Counted from the stretch's first letter, positions 26,508 through 35,827 are shown. The stretch: DNA of 64,000 nt from Gammaproteobacteria bacterium (GCA_016716465.1 JADJWH010000004.1:434001-498000); one strand, 5' to 3'. The notes: generated by a model not told the origin, from the letters alone. A program made the numbers and translations.

Positions 26508-28097
26508 ATGGCCAGACAACGCAAACACTTAGGGCTGGATGAACCGCTGCGCCACCCCGATCACAGGCGTCCGATGACGCGGCGTGACTTTATCGCGCAG
26601 GGATTCCGTGCCGGACTCGGTGTGGCCCTCGGCGGCTCGATCTTCAGCCTGTTCGCCGACCCGCGGGCCGCCTATGCCGCGCTGTCATCCGACCTCGAAA
26701 CACTGAAGGCCTCCTGCGGCATCGCGACCCAGGGTGCGGGCAAGATCCCGTTCATCTGCTTCGATCTTGCGGGTGGCGCCAATATCGCCGGCTCCAACGT
26801 GCTGGTCGGCAAGCAGGGGGGGCAGCTCGACTTCCTCACCACCCAGGGCTACAGCAAGCTCGGCATCCCGGGGGACATGACGCCTCCGCTCGTTAATCCC
26901 GGGACCAATACCAACGATTTCATCAACAGCGACCTGGGACTGGCCTTTCATTCCGACAGCGCGTTCCTGCGCGGTATCCTCGAGAAAGCTGCCACGCGCG
27001 CCGCGAACATCAATGGCGCGGTAATCCCGGCGCTGTCCGATAACGATACCGGTAATAATCCGCATAATCCGATGTATGGCATATACAAGGCCGGCTCGGA
27101 CGGCAGCCTGGTGACGCTGATCGGCTCACAGAACTCCGACTCCGGCGGCAACTCCATGGCACCGGCGATGTTGATCGATGCCTCCGTCCGCCCCACCAAG
27201 GTTGATCGCACCTCCGACGTCACCGGTCTGGTCGATACCGGAGACCTGACCAGTATCCTGAGCCAGTCCGACGCGGTTGCGGTGATGGAATCGATCGAAC
27301 GCATCAGCGAGATGAAACTGGCCAAGGTTAACACCCAGCTGGCCACTGACATTACGATCAAGGATCTCGTTACCTGTGGCTATGTGAAAACCGCCGACCT
27401 GGCTGACCGTTTCGGCAATCCTTCCTCACTCAATCCGGAACTTGATCCCGATATCGTCGGCCCAACCGGCATCTTCAGCCAGGCCGAGTTCAACAGCGAC
27501 GGCGAATTCCGCAAGACCGCCGCGGTGATGAAAATGGTCATCAACGGTTATGCTGGCGCCGGCACCATCACGATGGGCGGCTTCGATTATCATACGGGTG
27601 ACCGCTCCACCGGGGAACTGCGCGACCTGAGGGCTGGTCGCTGCATGGGCGCCTGTCTGGAATACGCCGCCCGCGTTGGCGTGCCCTTGATGCTTTATGT
27701 ATTCAGCGACGGCTCGCTCGCGAGCAATGGCACGATCGACAACTCGACCGATGGCCGCGGCAAGGGTGTCTGGACCGGAGACAATTCCTCGACGGCGGCC
27801 TCATTCTTCCTGGTCTACAACCCGAACGGCCGCGCGACCTTGATGGGTGGTACAAGCGACGAGCAGGCGCGTCACCAACAGCTCGGCTATTTCCGTCCCG
27901 ACGCCTCGGTGGAAAGCGCGTCCAGCCCCGCGGCCAACAACGTCAACCTTCTGGTCAACACCGTCATACTTAACTATATGGCGCTGCACGGCGAACAGGG
28001 GACCTTCACTACACTGTTCCCCAATCATGGACTGGGCAGTTCCACCTCGATCGATCGACTGACGGCCTTCCAGCCCATCGTCAGCGGTACCATTTAG
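26508..28097 (+). CDS. Tat-exported DUF1501-like protein
   Basis: A 529-residue protein with a twin-arginine signal (MTRRDFIAQGFRAG, arginines 25-26, then a hydrophobic stretch ending AYA), so it is exported folded. The mature part has features reminiscent of DUF1501/alkaline-phosphatase-like proteins (FICFDLAGGANIAGSN near the start; GGFDYHTGDR and VPLMLYVFSDGS later), but I am not certain of the family. No CxxCH is present. The ATG at 26508 has GAGGATG upstream. It is the last of three plus-strand genes, followed by a terminator. Together with the CxxCH genes it may form an extracellular complex; the Tat route hints at a metal or cofactor bound before export. Confidence 0.7.
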   Translation: MARQRKHLGLDEPLRHPDHRRPMTRRDFIAQGFRAGLGVALGGSIFSLFADPRAAYAALSSDLETLKASCGIATQGAGKIPFICFDLAGGANIAGSNVLVGKQGGQLDFLTTQGYSKLGIPGDMTPPLVNPGTNTNDFINSDLGLAFHSDSAFLRGILEKAATRAANINGAVIPALSDNDTGNNPHNPMYGIYKAGSDGSLVTLIGSQNSDSGGNSMAPAMLIDASVRPTKVDRTSDVTGLVDTGDLTSILSQSDAVAVMESIERISEMKLAKVNTQLATDITIKDLVTCGYVKTADLADRFGNPSSLNPELDPDIVGPTGIFSQAEFNSDGEFRKTAAVMKMVINGYAGAGTITMGGFDYHTGDRSTGELRDLRAGRCMGACLEYAARVGVPLMLYVFSDGSLASNGTIDNSTDGRGKGVWTGDNSSTAASFFLVYNPNGRATLMGGTSDEQARHQQLGYFRPDASVESASSPAANNVNLLVNTVILNYMALHGEQGTFTTLFPNHGLGSSTSIDRLTAFQPIVSGTI

Positions 28098-28105
28098 ACA
28101 TCCCC

Positions 28106-28145
28106 AACCCCATCACGCGCTTACACCGCGCGATGGGGTTTCATT
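28106..28145 (+). terminator. Terminator after the divergent exported-protein operon
   Basis: AACCCCATC (28106-28114) plus CGCG (28116-28119) pair with CGCG (28127-28130) and GATGGGGTT (28132-28140) around a short loop, with one mismatch, followed by a T-rich stretch. It starts nine bases after the stop of the Tat-signal gene and fits a Rho-independent terminator on the plus strand. Confidence 0.7.
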
Positions 28146-28263
28146 ATATTTCCTTCAATTACACGATAGACGCCGCGTTGACGACACCACTCAATAAATG
28201 TATTTTATATGCACCATTCAGGGCGCACGGTGCCTGGGGCGCGCCGAAAACGTACATTATCCG

Positions 28264-28986
28264 ATGTTTTCCCTGCTCAAATCGCACATCGACCCGCTTT
28301 CTCTGAAGGAAAAGGGCCTGAACGCCCTCGCCGCCTGTCTGGTCATCATGACACTGGGCTTCGTACTCCACCTTCTTCCATATGAGAAGCAGCATCTACC
28401 ATTGCTAGCCTCCATGGGCGCCTCCGCATTCCTGCTATTCGTGGTGCCGCACAGCCCGATGGCACAACCCGGTCAGGTGTTCATCGGTCAGTTGGCCTCC
28501 GCCGTCGTCGGCCTTGCCTGCGCGCATTCGATTGACAACACGATCATCGCGGGTGCGTGCAGCGTCGGAGGTGCTGTGCTGGCCATGGAACTCCTGCGCA
28601 GCCTGCATCCACCGGGTACAGCGACGGCGCTCGCGGTCGGCATGAGCGGCGCTCAATTCCACGACGCAATCTGGCCATTCCTCGCTTACGCCGTGCTGGG
28701 GAATGTCCTGCTGCTGCTGGCCCTGGCCTATCTGATCAACAATCTGCTGCTCGGTAGACGCTATCCAACGGGCAAGAGCCATCATCCCCATCATGAAGAG
28801 TTTGACAACACCGACAAGAGCGGCCTGCCGCAGTTGTCCGAGCTCGATATCGAATGGGCACTCAGCAAGATGGACGGTGTCGTCGACGTGAGTAAAGAAG
28901 ATCTGATTGACATCTACGAACTTGCGGCGGAGCATGCACTAGCCGGGCGCCCGCCCCAGCGAGCCACCACGCCTGGGAATTCCTGA
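28264..28986 (+). CDS. HPP-family integral membrane protein
   Basis: A 240-residue inner-membrane protein with four to five transmembrane helices and the family signature LHPPGTATAL in the third, preceded by SMGASAFLLFVVPHSPMAQP. HPP proteins have been linked to nitrite or other anion transport in chloroplasts and cyanobacteria; whether this holds here is unknown. A hydrophilic C-terminal tail (about 175-240, with a histidine-rich HHPHHEE and a helical segment) is longer than in minimal members. The ATG at 28264 was chosen because family homology begins there; an upstream ATG at 28198 adds a non-conserved leader. Single-gene unit between a terminator and a tRNA. Confidence 0.82.
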   Translation: MFSLLKSHIDPLSLKEKGLNALAACLVIMTLGFVLHLLPYEKQHLPLLASMGASAFLLFVVPHSPMAQPGQVFIGQLASAVVGLACAHSIDNTIIAGACSVGGAVLAMELLRSLHPPGTATALAVGMSGAQFHDAIWPFLAYAVLGNVLLLLALAYLINNLLLGRRYPTGKSHHPHHEEFDNTDKSGLPQLSELDIEWALSKMDGVVDVSKEDLIDIYELAAEHALAGRPPQRATTPGNS

Positions 28987-29039
28987 ACAAGATCAAACGG
29001 AAATTTCCCCAGAGATGTTATTTAAATCCATCTCGTTTA

Positions 29040-29116
29040 TGGCGCGCCCTAGAGGATTCGAACCTCTGACCTTTGGAATCGGAATCCAACGCTCTATCCA
29101 ACTGAGCTAAGGGCGC
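29040..29116 (-). tRNA. tRNA-Arg (anticodon CCG)
   Basis: The minus strand folds to a full cloverleaf of 77 nt with encoded CCA: acceptor stem GCGCCCT/AGGGCGC, D-arm TAGCTCAGTTGGATAGAGC, anticodon loop TTCCGAT giving anticodon CCG (arginine, codon CGG), and T-arm with TTCGAATC. The gene reads away from the sucrose operon toward the HPP gene. A perfect hairpin CTGCCG-TTC-CGGCAG lies in the leader about 10 bases upstream of the 5' end. No integrase or duplicated 3' tRNA end is seen nearby. Confidence 0.97.
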
Positions 29117-29287
29117 ATGGGGGATCTGCCGGAACGGCAGGCTGACAATGTACGTGAATCCAAGGATTAACGTGGGGCACAGGATATGACAGGCGGGGCG
29201 GCAAATCAACCTGAGACAGATGCGGGGCCCATGCCGTCATAGGAAATTCAAGGACTTACTTTCCAGACCACACCGGCAGGATTTGCG

Positions 29288-29322
29288 CAGGTGCGGCCGC
29301 ATCAACCGGGCGGCTGCACCTG
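29288..29322 (-). other. Strong stem-loop enclosing the sus stop codon
   Basis: The arms 29288-29300 and 29310-29322 pair in 12 of 13 positions with a nine-base loop. The TGA stop of the sucrose synthase gene lies in the loop. On the minus strand no T-run follows, so it is not a standard intrinsic terminator; it may protect the 3' end of the mRNA or help Rho-dependent termination. Confidence 0.6.
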
Positions 29323-31701
29323 CCTGGCGAGGCGCCGGAACTCCAGTCCGTAGAACATCTCGAGGTAGCGTCGCGTCTCGTCGCGCTCGAGGTTGGTGAC
29401 GTATTTCCAGAAGCCGTAGATCCGGGAGAGGGTCATCATGCGCTCGGCATACAGGGACCAGGTGTAGTGGCGGCGAACGCGCTCGAGCGCATGCTGCGAG
29501 ATATGCCCCCAGTATCCAGGCTCGGCCTTCGCGCGGGCGAGAAATTCCACGATGATCTCCGCGGAACGCTCGCCGTGGTTGGGGTCGATGTGGAAGCCCG
29601 AGATGCCATCCTGGATGATCTCGAGTGGACCGCCGTAACGGGTGGCGAAGGTGGGCAAGCCCGTGCTCATCGCCTCGATGACGGTGAGGCCGAAGGCTTC
29701 GAACAGCGCCGGCTGCACGAAGACGCCGCGGGTATCGGCCACGCGGCGGTAAAGCTCCCCAGCGAGGTTCTTCTCAAGCTGGACCCCGAGCCAGCGCGCC
29801 TCGCCGTCCAGTCCGTAGCGATCGAACAGCTCGTGCATGTGCGCGATCTGCTCCTGCTCCTCACGATCGGCGGAACGCCCGGCGTCGACGTGGCCGGCGA
29901 TGATGAGCAGGTTGGACGACGCGCGCAATGCCTCGTTCGCGCCATACCATTTAACCAGGCCAGTGATGTTCTTGATACGATCGAGGCGGGCCATCGAGAA
30001 AAGCAGCGGCTTGTCGTGATCGCGCAGAACGCCGCGCGCATCCGGGCGCGGCTCGACTCCATATATCAAGGCATCGATCTCTTCACGCAGACCGTGCAGG
30101 CGCCGCGCCGTGTCGTCGTAGGGGAAGTACACCTCGGCGTTCGCTCCGGGTGAAACGATATTGAACTTCGGGTCGAACATGTCGACGCCGTTTACCACAC
30201 GGTATAAGCCCGGCAGTGTGTAGGCGCCGTAGCTCTCGTACTGACCCACGCTATCGTCGTTGCCGGCGATCTCCTGATAAGTGCTGGTGATGATGAAATC
30301 GGCGGCATTCATCGCGATCAGGTCGGCGGTGAACTGGCATGCGAAATGGTATTGGGCGTCGTTCGCACGCCAATAGAGATCGGACATCAGGTACTTCGGC
30401 TTTTCGAGTGCGTGCGCAATGTTGCACTGCGTGACTCGAAGTCGGTGCGCGAGCAGGGTTGCGACCAGATTGCCGTCCGAATAATTCCCGATGATGAGAT
30501 CGGGGCGCCCGGAAAGCTCGCCCAGCACCTCCTTTTCGACGTCGACGGAAAACCGCTCAAGATACGGCCACACTTCGAAGCGCGAGATCCAGTGCGGCAC
30601 GACATCGCCCTCGGGATTACGGAACGGGACGCGCAGGATCCGCGCATGCTCGGTGCCTATGACCGGCTCAATGCGCTGATCACAAGTCGTCCCACGTGCA
30701 TCCGGAATCAGGCGCGTCACTACCAGGATCCGCGGTTCGATATCGAGCCCCTGTTCGGCCAGACGCCTGCGCATCTCCGTTTCCAGCGCACGCACCTGAT
30801 CCAGGATGTAGACCACCTGACCGCCGGTATCTGGCAGACCGAGCACGTTTGCCTGCGCGAAATATCCGTGCGGCGTCAGGATCACCAGATTGAATATCAT
30901 TGGGATGCTGCCGAGAAATCGCTCGAGATTTCCGGGGTCGGGCGCCTCCAGGATATCGGTCAGCAGGGACAGCATGTAACGCATGCGCTGCACGGTGCGT
31001 CCCCACCCTGGCTCAAAACCGAGTTCCTGCAGCGCGTGCGCCACCTCCGACCATTCCGCATCCTGCGGCTGGCGCGCCAGATATGCCTCGGCCTGGCGCA
31101 ACACCCGGCGCAGATCGGTCACGGTGCGGATACGATCGTTGAGCATGAGCTGCCGGCCCTGGATCTGGTGCACGGCGAGGAAACCGAGAAGACTCTGATT
31201 GCCCTCACCGCCCTTCTGGAACAACTCGCTTGACAGGCGACGGTTGAGAAACTCGACGCCGCGCCCGATCGAACGCGATTCGCGCAGGCGGGGAAATTCA
31301 CGGTTGAATGGCTCAATGTCGAACTCGAGCGCCCACCACGGCTCTTCCAGCCCGACGCCATTCACCAGCCGCTCCTTGAAGGCGAGGAAATCACCCACGG
31401 CGACTTCGGTGGTGTGGAGAGACTCGGCGTGGATGCGATAATACTGCCAGCCGGCGATCTGGGGCCTCAGAGCGAGATAGACCCATGCCCCGTCAACGGC
31501 AACCTCCTGTACCGAGCGCATCGCCTCGTGAAGGGGCGACTGCTCGAAGCCTAGCGCGGGATGTTCATCGCACAGGGCGCTGCATTCATCGAGCACTTCG
31601 GAGCGCAGCAGAAAGGGCCTTCCGTGCGCGAAGAGGCGGCGCAGCAACAGCAGCGCCGCCTCGCGCTGCCCCTTCACGAAACTGTCGAGCATGGCTTCCA
31701 T
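29302..31701 (-). CDS. sus: Sucrose synthase
   Basis: Retaining GT-B glycosyltransferase (GT4) that reversibly makes sucrose from NDP-glucose and fructose. The 799-residue length fits bacterial and plant sucrose synthases. An N-terminal regulatory region (to about 250) precedes the GT domains with the donor/acceptor motifs LPDTGGQVVYILDQ, the SIGN-like GNYSDGNLVA and the E-x7-E motif in FEAFGLTVIEAMSTG. It is the last gene of an operon with sucrose-phosphate synthase/phosphatase (26 bases upstream) and fructokinase. Its likely cell role is sucrose cleavage to feed NDP-glucose into glycogen or the reverse. Start ATG has AGGGA upstream. Confidence 0.93.
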   Translation of the reverse strand: MEAMLDSFVKGQREAALLLLRRLFAHGRPFLLRSEVLDECSALCDEHPALGFEQSPLHEAMRSVQEVAVDGAWVYLALRPQIAGWQYYRIHAESLHTTEVAVGDFLAFKERLVNGVGLEEPWWALEFDIEPFNREFPRLRESRSIGRGVEFLNRRLSSELFQKGGEGNQSLLGFLAVHQIQGRQLMLNDRIRTVTDLRRVLRQAEAYLARQPQDAEWSEVAHALQELGFEPGWGRTVQRMRYMLSLLTDILEAPDPGNLERFLGSIPMIFNLVILTPHGYFAQANVLGLPDTGGQVVYILDQVRALETEMRRRLAEQGLDIEPRILVVTRLIPDARGTTCDQRIEPVIGTEHARILRVPFRNPEGDVVPHWISRFEVWPYLERFSVDVEKEVLGELSGRPDLIIGNYSDGNLVATLLAHRLRVTQCNIAHALEKPKYLMSDLYWRANDAQYHFACQFTADLIAMNAADFIITSTYQEIAGNDDSVGQYESYGAYTLPGLYRVVNGVDMFDPKFNIVSPGANAEVYFPYDDTARRLHGLREEIDALIYGVEPRPDARGVLRDHDKPLLFSMARLDRIKNITGLVKWYGANEALRASSNLLIIAGHVDAGRSADREEQEQIAHMHELFDRYGLDGEARWLGVQLEKNLAGELYRRVADTRGVFVQPALFEAFGLTVIEAMSTGLPTFATRYGGPLEIIQDGISGFHIDPNHGERSAEIIVEFLARAKAEPGYWGHISQHALERVRRHYTWSLYAERMMTLSRIYGFWKYVTNLERDETRRYLEMFYGLEFRRLARQVQPPG

Positions 31702-31727
31702 GATCTGGTCCCTGGCCGTTTTACGTC

Positions 31728-33908
31728 TTATTCATCCGCCATGCTCTCCGCCAGCGTGTGTGGATGCGATTCGCGCAGGCGGCCGAGAAAATCATAATAT
31801 TCGATCCCTTCGATGATGCCCCATGCATGATGCCCATTGGCGAAATATACGCGATCATGACCGCGCAGGCGATTGAGTTCCGCGCTGTGGTTTCCGACTA
31901 CGACACCGAGCGTCGTGCCTGACAGCATCTCCTCGTCGTTTCCGGAATCTCCCGCCGCCAGGATATGATTAAACGGTATGCCCCATTTGTCGGCAAAATA
32001 GCGCACTGCCGCGCCCTTGGACGCGCGCACCGGGAGCAGATCGAGAAAGGCCTGATGCGAATAGATGATGTTGACATGGACGTCATGCCTGCGCAGATGG
32101 CGGGTCAGCTCGCGCATGCTCGGTGCCAGCTCGGGATCGAGGTAATAGCTGATCTTGTACTGTCTCTGTTCCTCTCTCGGCTGCACCCTGAGTCCGGGAA
32201 TATCCTTCAACACCTCGCGTACCCGCTCCGGCTCCCACAAATAATCGATGTGGCGGAACCAGCTGTCATCCTCAACCTGCCTCGGGCCGTAATGGATCTC
32301 GCTGCCGGCGGCGGTGATGAAGAAATCGGGACCCGGAACACCCCACTCACGCAGCACCTTTACCGCGCTGTCCAGCCTGCGCCCGGTAGCAATGCCAAAA
32401 CCGATGCGTCCCGGCGCCGTATCAATCCGGCTCAGTAACTTCCCCAGCGCCGTGCGGTCGCCGATCAAAGTATTGTCGATATCGCACACCAGGATACGAT
32501 CGCAAACCGGCAGCTTGCTTTTCAGTGAAGGGATGAAACGGCGCTTCGCGCGTTGCGAGTTCAGCACCTGTTCGATCTGTTTGAGGTATGTCGTCACGTG
32601 TCCCTCCCAGGAAAAATGGCGCTTCGCGCCCGCCACCCCGGCCTGTGACCAGCGCCGCCAACGGCGTCGGTTGCTCAGGGCCTCGAACAGCGCCTCACCA
32701 AGCCGCGCGGTGTCGAACGGATCGATCAGGAGACCGTTGCGACAGTATTTGACGATATCGCGCGGGCCTCCGTCCCGGGTTGCGACGATCGGCAGGCCGC
32801 TCGCCGCCGCCTCGAGCAGTGTGAGCCCGAATGGCTCCGTCAGTGCCGGATTGACGAAGACGCCGTGACTCTTCGCCGTCCAGCGATAGAGCTCGGGTAC
32901 ATCCTCGGGCCCATGCTGCTTGGGATATGCAACGTGTCCGTAGAGATCGTAACGGTCTATCAGGAACATGATTTCGCTGAGGACGCGGCGCGGACCTTTC
33001 TCCATGGCAAGAACGTCGTCGCGCGTCCCGGCGATCAACACCAGATTCGCGATCTCGCGCAATCCCGGAGTCTCTGCGTAGGCGCGTACCAGGCCGGCGA
33101 GGTTCTTGCGCGGGTCGGGGCGCGCCAGCGCCAGGATCATCGGCTTGGACGGATCACTCAGGAACCGTTCGACCTGGTGCTGAATCGGCGGGTGATAGGC
33201 GCCCGGCGCAGGCGGGTGAAAGCGCTCGAGGTCGATCCCCGGCGGTATCACCACCATGCGTTCGGGCCGGTAATTGTCGTAGGGACTGTACTGGACCTCG
33301 ACCTCCTGTTGTGTGCTCGCCACCACGAATGCGGCGTTGTCGAGCGCGATGTCCTCGGCCTCGATGCGCTGGCTGAGGTGGTACTGGCCTTCGATCGTTT
33401 CGGGCCGCAATCCCTTTTCGAGGAGGCGCTCACGCTTGACGTGTCCGAGCGAGTGGCCGGTAAAGACCAGCGGCGCCTCGAGCAATCCTGAAAGCTGTGC
33501 CCCGACGTAACCGGCGTCGGCGTAATGAGCGTGTATCACGTCGGGAACACGGCGCACACGCCGGATGTGCTTGAGCGCCTGGTCGGCAAAGGTGTCCAGA
33601 TGCGGCCACAATACTTCCTTGCGCAGATAGCGCCGCGGTCCACAGGCGAGACGTACGATGAAGGCATTGGGCGCGATCTGCTCCAGCGGGGCGGCGTAAT
33701 CGGAGTCCACCTTCGGATCACGGATCTGGCGCGTAAGCAGGTCGACGCGGCCGACGGCTGGATGGCGTGCCAGCGATCGCATCAGCTCCAGCACATACTT
33801 GATTTGGCCACCAGTATCCGCATCGCGCCCGAGTTCCAGGTTGTGGCCACGGATCAGGCCATGCACGCTGATCAAGACGATATAGAGCTTGCGGTCATCT
33901 TCCGTCAT
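31728..33908 (-). CDS. Sucrose-phosphate synthase fused to sucrose-phosphatase domain
   Basis: A 726-residue bifunctional protein. Residues 1 to about 465 are a GT4 sucrose-phosphate synthase domain (LISVHGLIRGHNLELGRDADTG..., PDVIHAHYAD, EPFGLTLLEAAASGLPIVAT) that joins UDP-glucose and fructose 6-phosphate. Residues about 490-726 form a HAD-IIB phosphatase domain with the nucleophile motif CDIDNTLIGD and the late motif AGDSGNDEEML. This order and fusion are known from plants, cyanobacteria and halophilic methanotrophs. The ATG at 33908 overlaps the fructokinase stop (ATGA). The product sucrose is a compatible solute, so induction by salt is plausible though no promoter evidence is seen. Confidence 0.92.
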   Translation of the reverse strand: MTEDDRKLYIVLISVHGLIRGHNLELGRDADTGGQIKYVLELMRSLARHPAVGRVDLLTRQIRDPKVDSDYAAPLEQIAPNAFIVRLACGPRRYLRKEVLWPHLDTFADQALKHIRRVRRVPDVIHAHYADAGYVGAQLSGLLEAPLVFTGHSLGHVKRERLLEKGLRPETIEGQYHLSQRIEAEDIALDNAAFVVASTQQEVEVQYSPYDNYRPERMVVIPPGIDLERFHPPAPGAYHPPIQHQVERFLSDPSKPMILALARPDPRKNLAGLVRAYAETPGLREIANLVLIAGTRDDVLAMEKGPRRVLSEIMFLIDRYDLYGHVAYPKQHGPEDVPELYRWTAKSHGVFVNPALTEPFGLTLLEAAASGLPIVATRDGGPRDIVKYCRNGLLIDPFDTARLGEALFEALSNRRRWRRWSQAGVAGAKRHFSWEGHVTTYLKQIEQVLNSQRAKRRFIPSLKSKLPVCDRILVCDIDNTLIGDRTALGKLLSRIDTAPGRIGFGIATGRRLDSAVKVLREWGVPGPDFFITAAGSEIHYGPRQVEDDSWFRHIDYLWEPERVREVLKDIPGLRVQPREEQRQYKISYYLDPELAPSMRELTRHLRRHDVHVNIIYSHQAFLDLLPVRASKGAAVRYFADKWGIPFNHILAAGDSGNDEEMLSGTTLGVVVGNHSAELNRLRGHDRVYFANGHHAWGIIEGIEYYDFLGRLRESHPHTLAESMADE

Positions 33909-34840
33909 GTTTCGGCGCTCCAGCGTTCGAGGAATCCACGGTAAGTCGCACGGTCTTGCGGTATCGCGCCACGTATGCCACAGATATAGGAGGAGAACGC
34001 CAGGGCGCGACCCAGCGTGAGATCCGGGGACCATCCGTGCATATGCCCCAGTATGGCGACGGCACTGAAGGCATCGCCTGCACCCACGGTATCCACCATC
34101 TCACCGACCGGGGTGGGCAGCCCGCGATATAATCTTTCGCCGGTAATAACCATGGCACCGCGCTCGCCGAGCGTCAGGATCAGATTCCCGATTCCGTATT
34201 GCTCACCCAGATTCCGTGCGATCTGTTCCAGGCCGTCCTCGTCCTCGGCGGTGCGGCCGGTCATCGTGCGCAGTTCGGTGTCGTTGAGTTTGATCCACGC
34301 CGCATCGCGCAGCAGACCTTCGACCCGGGCTCGCTTCCAGCCATCCGCCCGGAGATTGATGTCCAACCAGGCGGGACACGACAGAACGCGGCGCAACGCC
34401 TGCAGCGCCGCACTCGATTCCTCCATACGCAACGCGAGTGTGCCGTGGTAGATGAGGGCGATATCCGCGCCGACGCCGGCGCGCAGGGCTTCTGCCGCCA
34501 CAATATGGTCGTAGGCACAATCGGCCAGGATATCGAAGCTGGGCTGCCCATGCTCCAGCCCGACGGTCACGAGACCGGTAGGATGATCCGGATCATGTTG
34601 CAAGCCCGCGAGATCCATGCCCCAATCCCGCATCGCCGCCTCGACTCGCGCGCCGCGTGGATCGCATCCGACGCGGCTGATCAGCAGTGGGTCGAGCTCG
34701 AAACCTCGCAAATGCCAGGCGACATTGAACGGGGCGCCGCCAAGGGCCTCCTGGCCGTCCGGAAAGGTATCGAACAATGCCTCGCCGAACACCAGCGGAC
34801 GAGTCCCGCGATCGAGTGAGTCCTCGTGCTTTACCGTCAC
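33905..34840 (-). CDS. PfkB-family fructokinase
   Basis: ATP-dependent sugar kinase of the ribokinase/PfkB family, 311 residues. The N-terminal glycine pair is in ALGGAPFNVAWHL and the anion-hole/catalytic aspartate motif in DTVGAGDAFSA near residue 255. It would phosphorylate fructose released by sucrose synthase and supply fructose 6-phosphate for the synthase it precedes. The GTG start at 34840 has GGGAGGG five bases upstream. It is the first gene of frk-sps/spp-sus with four-base overlap to the next. The arrangement is the same as the fructokinase gene in sucrose clusters of methanotrophs. Confidence 0.9.
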   Translation of the reverse strand: MTVKHEDSLDRGTRPLVFGEALFDTFPDGQEALGGAPFNVAWHLRGFELDPLLISRVGCDPRGARVEAAMRDWGMDLAGLQHDPDHPTGLVTVGLEHGQPSFDILADCAYDHIVAAEALRAGVGADIALIYHGTLALRMEESSAALQALRRVLSCPAWLDINLRADGWKRARVEGLLRDAAWIKLNDTELRTMTGRTAEDEDGLEQIARNLGEQYGIGNLILTLGERGAMVITGERLYRGLPTPVGEMVDTVGAGDAFSAVAILGHMHGWSPDLTLGRALAFSSYICGIRGAIPQDRATYRGFLERWSAET

Positions 34841-34968
34841 GTCCCTCCCTGTCCGCGGGCCTTCGCGTGGACAGTTGCCGTGGCTCGCCCGCCCTTGGTT
34901 TCAGATTTCCAGATGTTGCGGCGCTTCACTCGCGTCGGCACCTCAGCACGAAATGGATTCCTGTACAT

Positions 34969-35235
34969 TCAGCCAGCGTTCGTATCGGGCTCGAAGAAAA
35001 AGTGTCCAGCCCCCAGCGCGGGCTTGAGGTCATCGAGCCAGGTGACTTCTGCGTAACTGGCGAAAGGGGGGTGCTGCACCCGGTCCTGGTTGCGTTCATG
35101 GACGAATCGCCGTATGAAAGCGCGCTCGCCTCGGATATCACTCACACGCTGGATCACGACCTTGCCCGGTCCGGCGCTCATGGACGGCCCGCGCGCGGTG
35201 CGCGTGCGAAGATCAGTCACTCTGGTCATGATCAT
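34969..35235 (-). CDS. Small hypothetical protein
   Basis: A possible 88-residue protein between the MarR gene and the sucrose operon, same strand. Its codons are mostly GC-ending as in neighbouring genes, and the C-terminal part (ASYAEVTWLDDLKPALGAGH) looks like a folded protein rather than noise. It has no signal peptide or cysteine and I recognise no family. Support is weak; the segment could be non-coding, and the frame on the plus strand is also open. Confidence 0.35.
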   Translation of the reverse strand: MIMTRVTDLRTRTARGPSMSAGPGKVVIQRVSDIRGERAFIRRFVHERNQDRVQHPPFASYAEVTWLDDLKPALGAGHFFFEPDTNAG

Positions 35236-35276
35236 CCAGCATTAAGATCGGGCCCCCGGAGCGGACGCCGGGGTTA

Positions 35277-35819
35277 TCAAACCTTCGGATCGGATTCCGA
35301 CAATGGTTGCAGCGCCGCGGAGATGTCCTTGATCCTCATCACCGCGAGCAGATCGGCGAGTCCGGCGCTGATCTGGTACAGCGATTGATCGGAGAGCCGG
35401 CCCAGGGCGTCGATCAGGGCACCTTGGGCAGGGCGCGGGGCCTGGGCCAGCAGTTCGGAACCGGCGGGGGTGACATAGAGGCGCACCACGCGCTGGTCGG
35501 GACCGCTGCGCTGCTTCCTGACCAGGCCTTTCTTGCGCAGTTTGTCGATCAGGTTGGAGGCCGTTGACGGGTGGATCGAAAGGGCCGTGCCAAGCTGGGC
35601 CAGATTCTGGCCCGGTTCGGCGAACAGTTCCCATAAGGCCCACAACTGGGTCGCGCTGACACCACACTGCTTTTCCACCCAGCGCGAGTGCGCCTGTACG
35701 GAGCGAAACACGATACGCAGGGTCTGCAGCACCTGCCGCGCCCGTTCTTCCCGGCTTTCGGACGCTGATGCCTTGCTCTCGCCCCGACCAGAATGCGGAT
35801 TCTCATGGGGTTCACTCAT
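35277..35819 (-). CDS. MarR-family transcriptional regulator
   Basis: A 180-residue DNA-binding protein. The winged helix-turn-helix lies at about residues 60-125: LAQLGTALSIHPSTASNLIDKLRKKGLVRKQ, then the wing around RSGPDQRVVRLYVTPAG, with flanking dimerisation helices. Such proteins usually repress their own or neighbouring genes until a small aromatic ligand binds. The start codon lies in the loop of a seven-base inverted repeat, and another AT-rich inverted repeat lies about 40 bases upstream; either may be its operator. What it controls beyond itself is not clear. Confidence 0.9.
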   Translation of the reverse strand: MSEPHENPHSGRGESKASASESREERARQVLQTLRIVFRSVQAHSRWVEKQCGVSATQLWALWELFAEPGQNLAQLGTALSIHPSTASNLIDKLRKKGLVRKQRSGPDQRVVRLYVTPAGSELLAQAPRPAQGALIDALGRLSDQSLYQISAGLADLLAVMRIKDISAALQPLSESDPKV

Positions 35820-35827
35820 GGTGAACC
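35809..35827. repeat. Inverted repeat over the marR-type start codon
   Basis: GGTTCAC (35809-35815) and GTGAACC (35821-35827) form a perfect seven-base inverted repeat with a five-base loop holding the ATG of the MarR gene. It may be an autoregulatory operator or an mRNA hairpin limiting translation. Confidence 0.5.

Noticed and set aside
29040..29116. tRNA-Arg as possible integration site
   Set aside because: No integrase, no repeated tRNA 3' end and no change in gene content typical of an island beside it.
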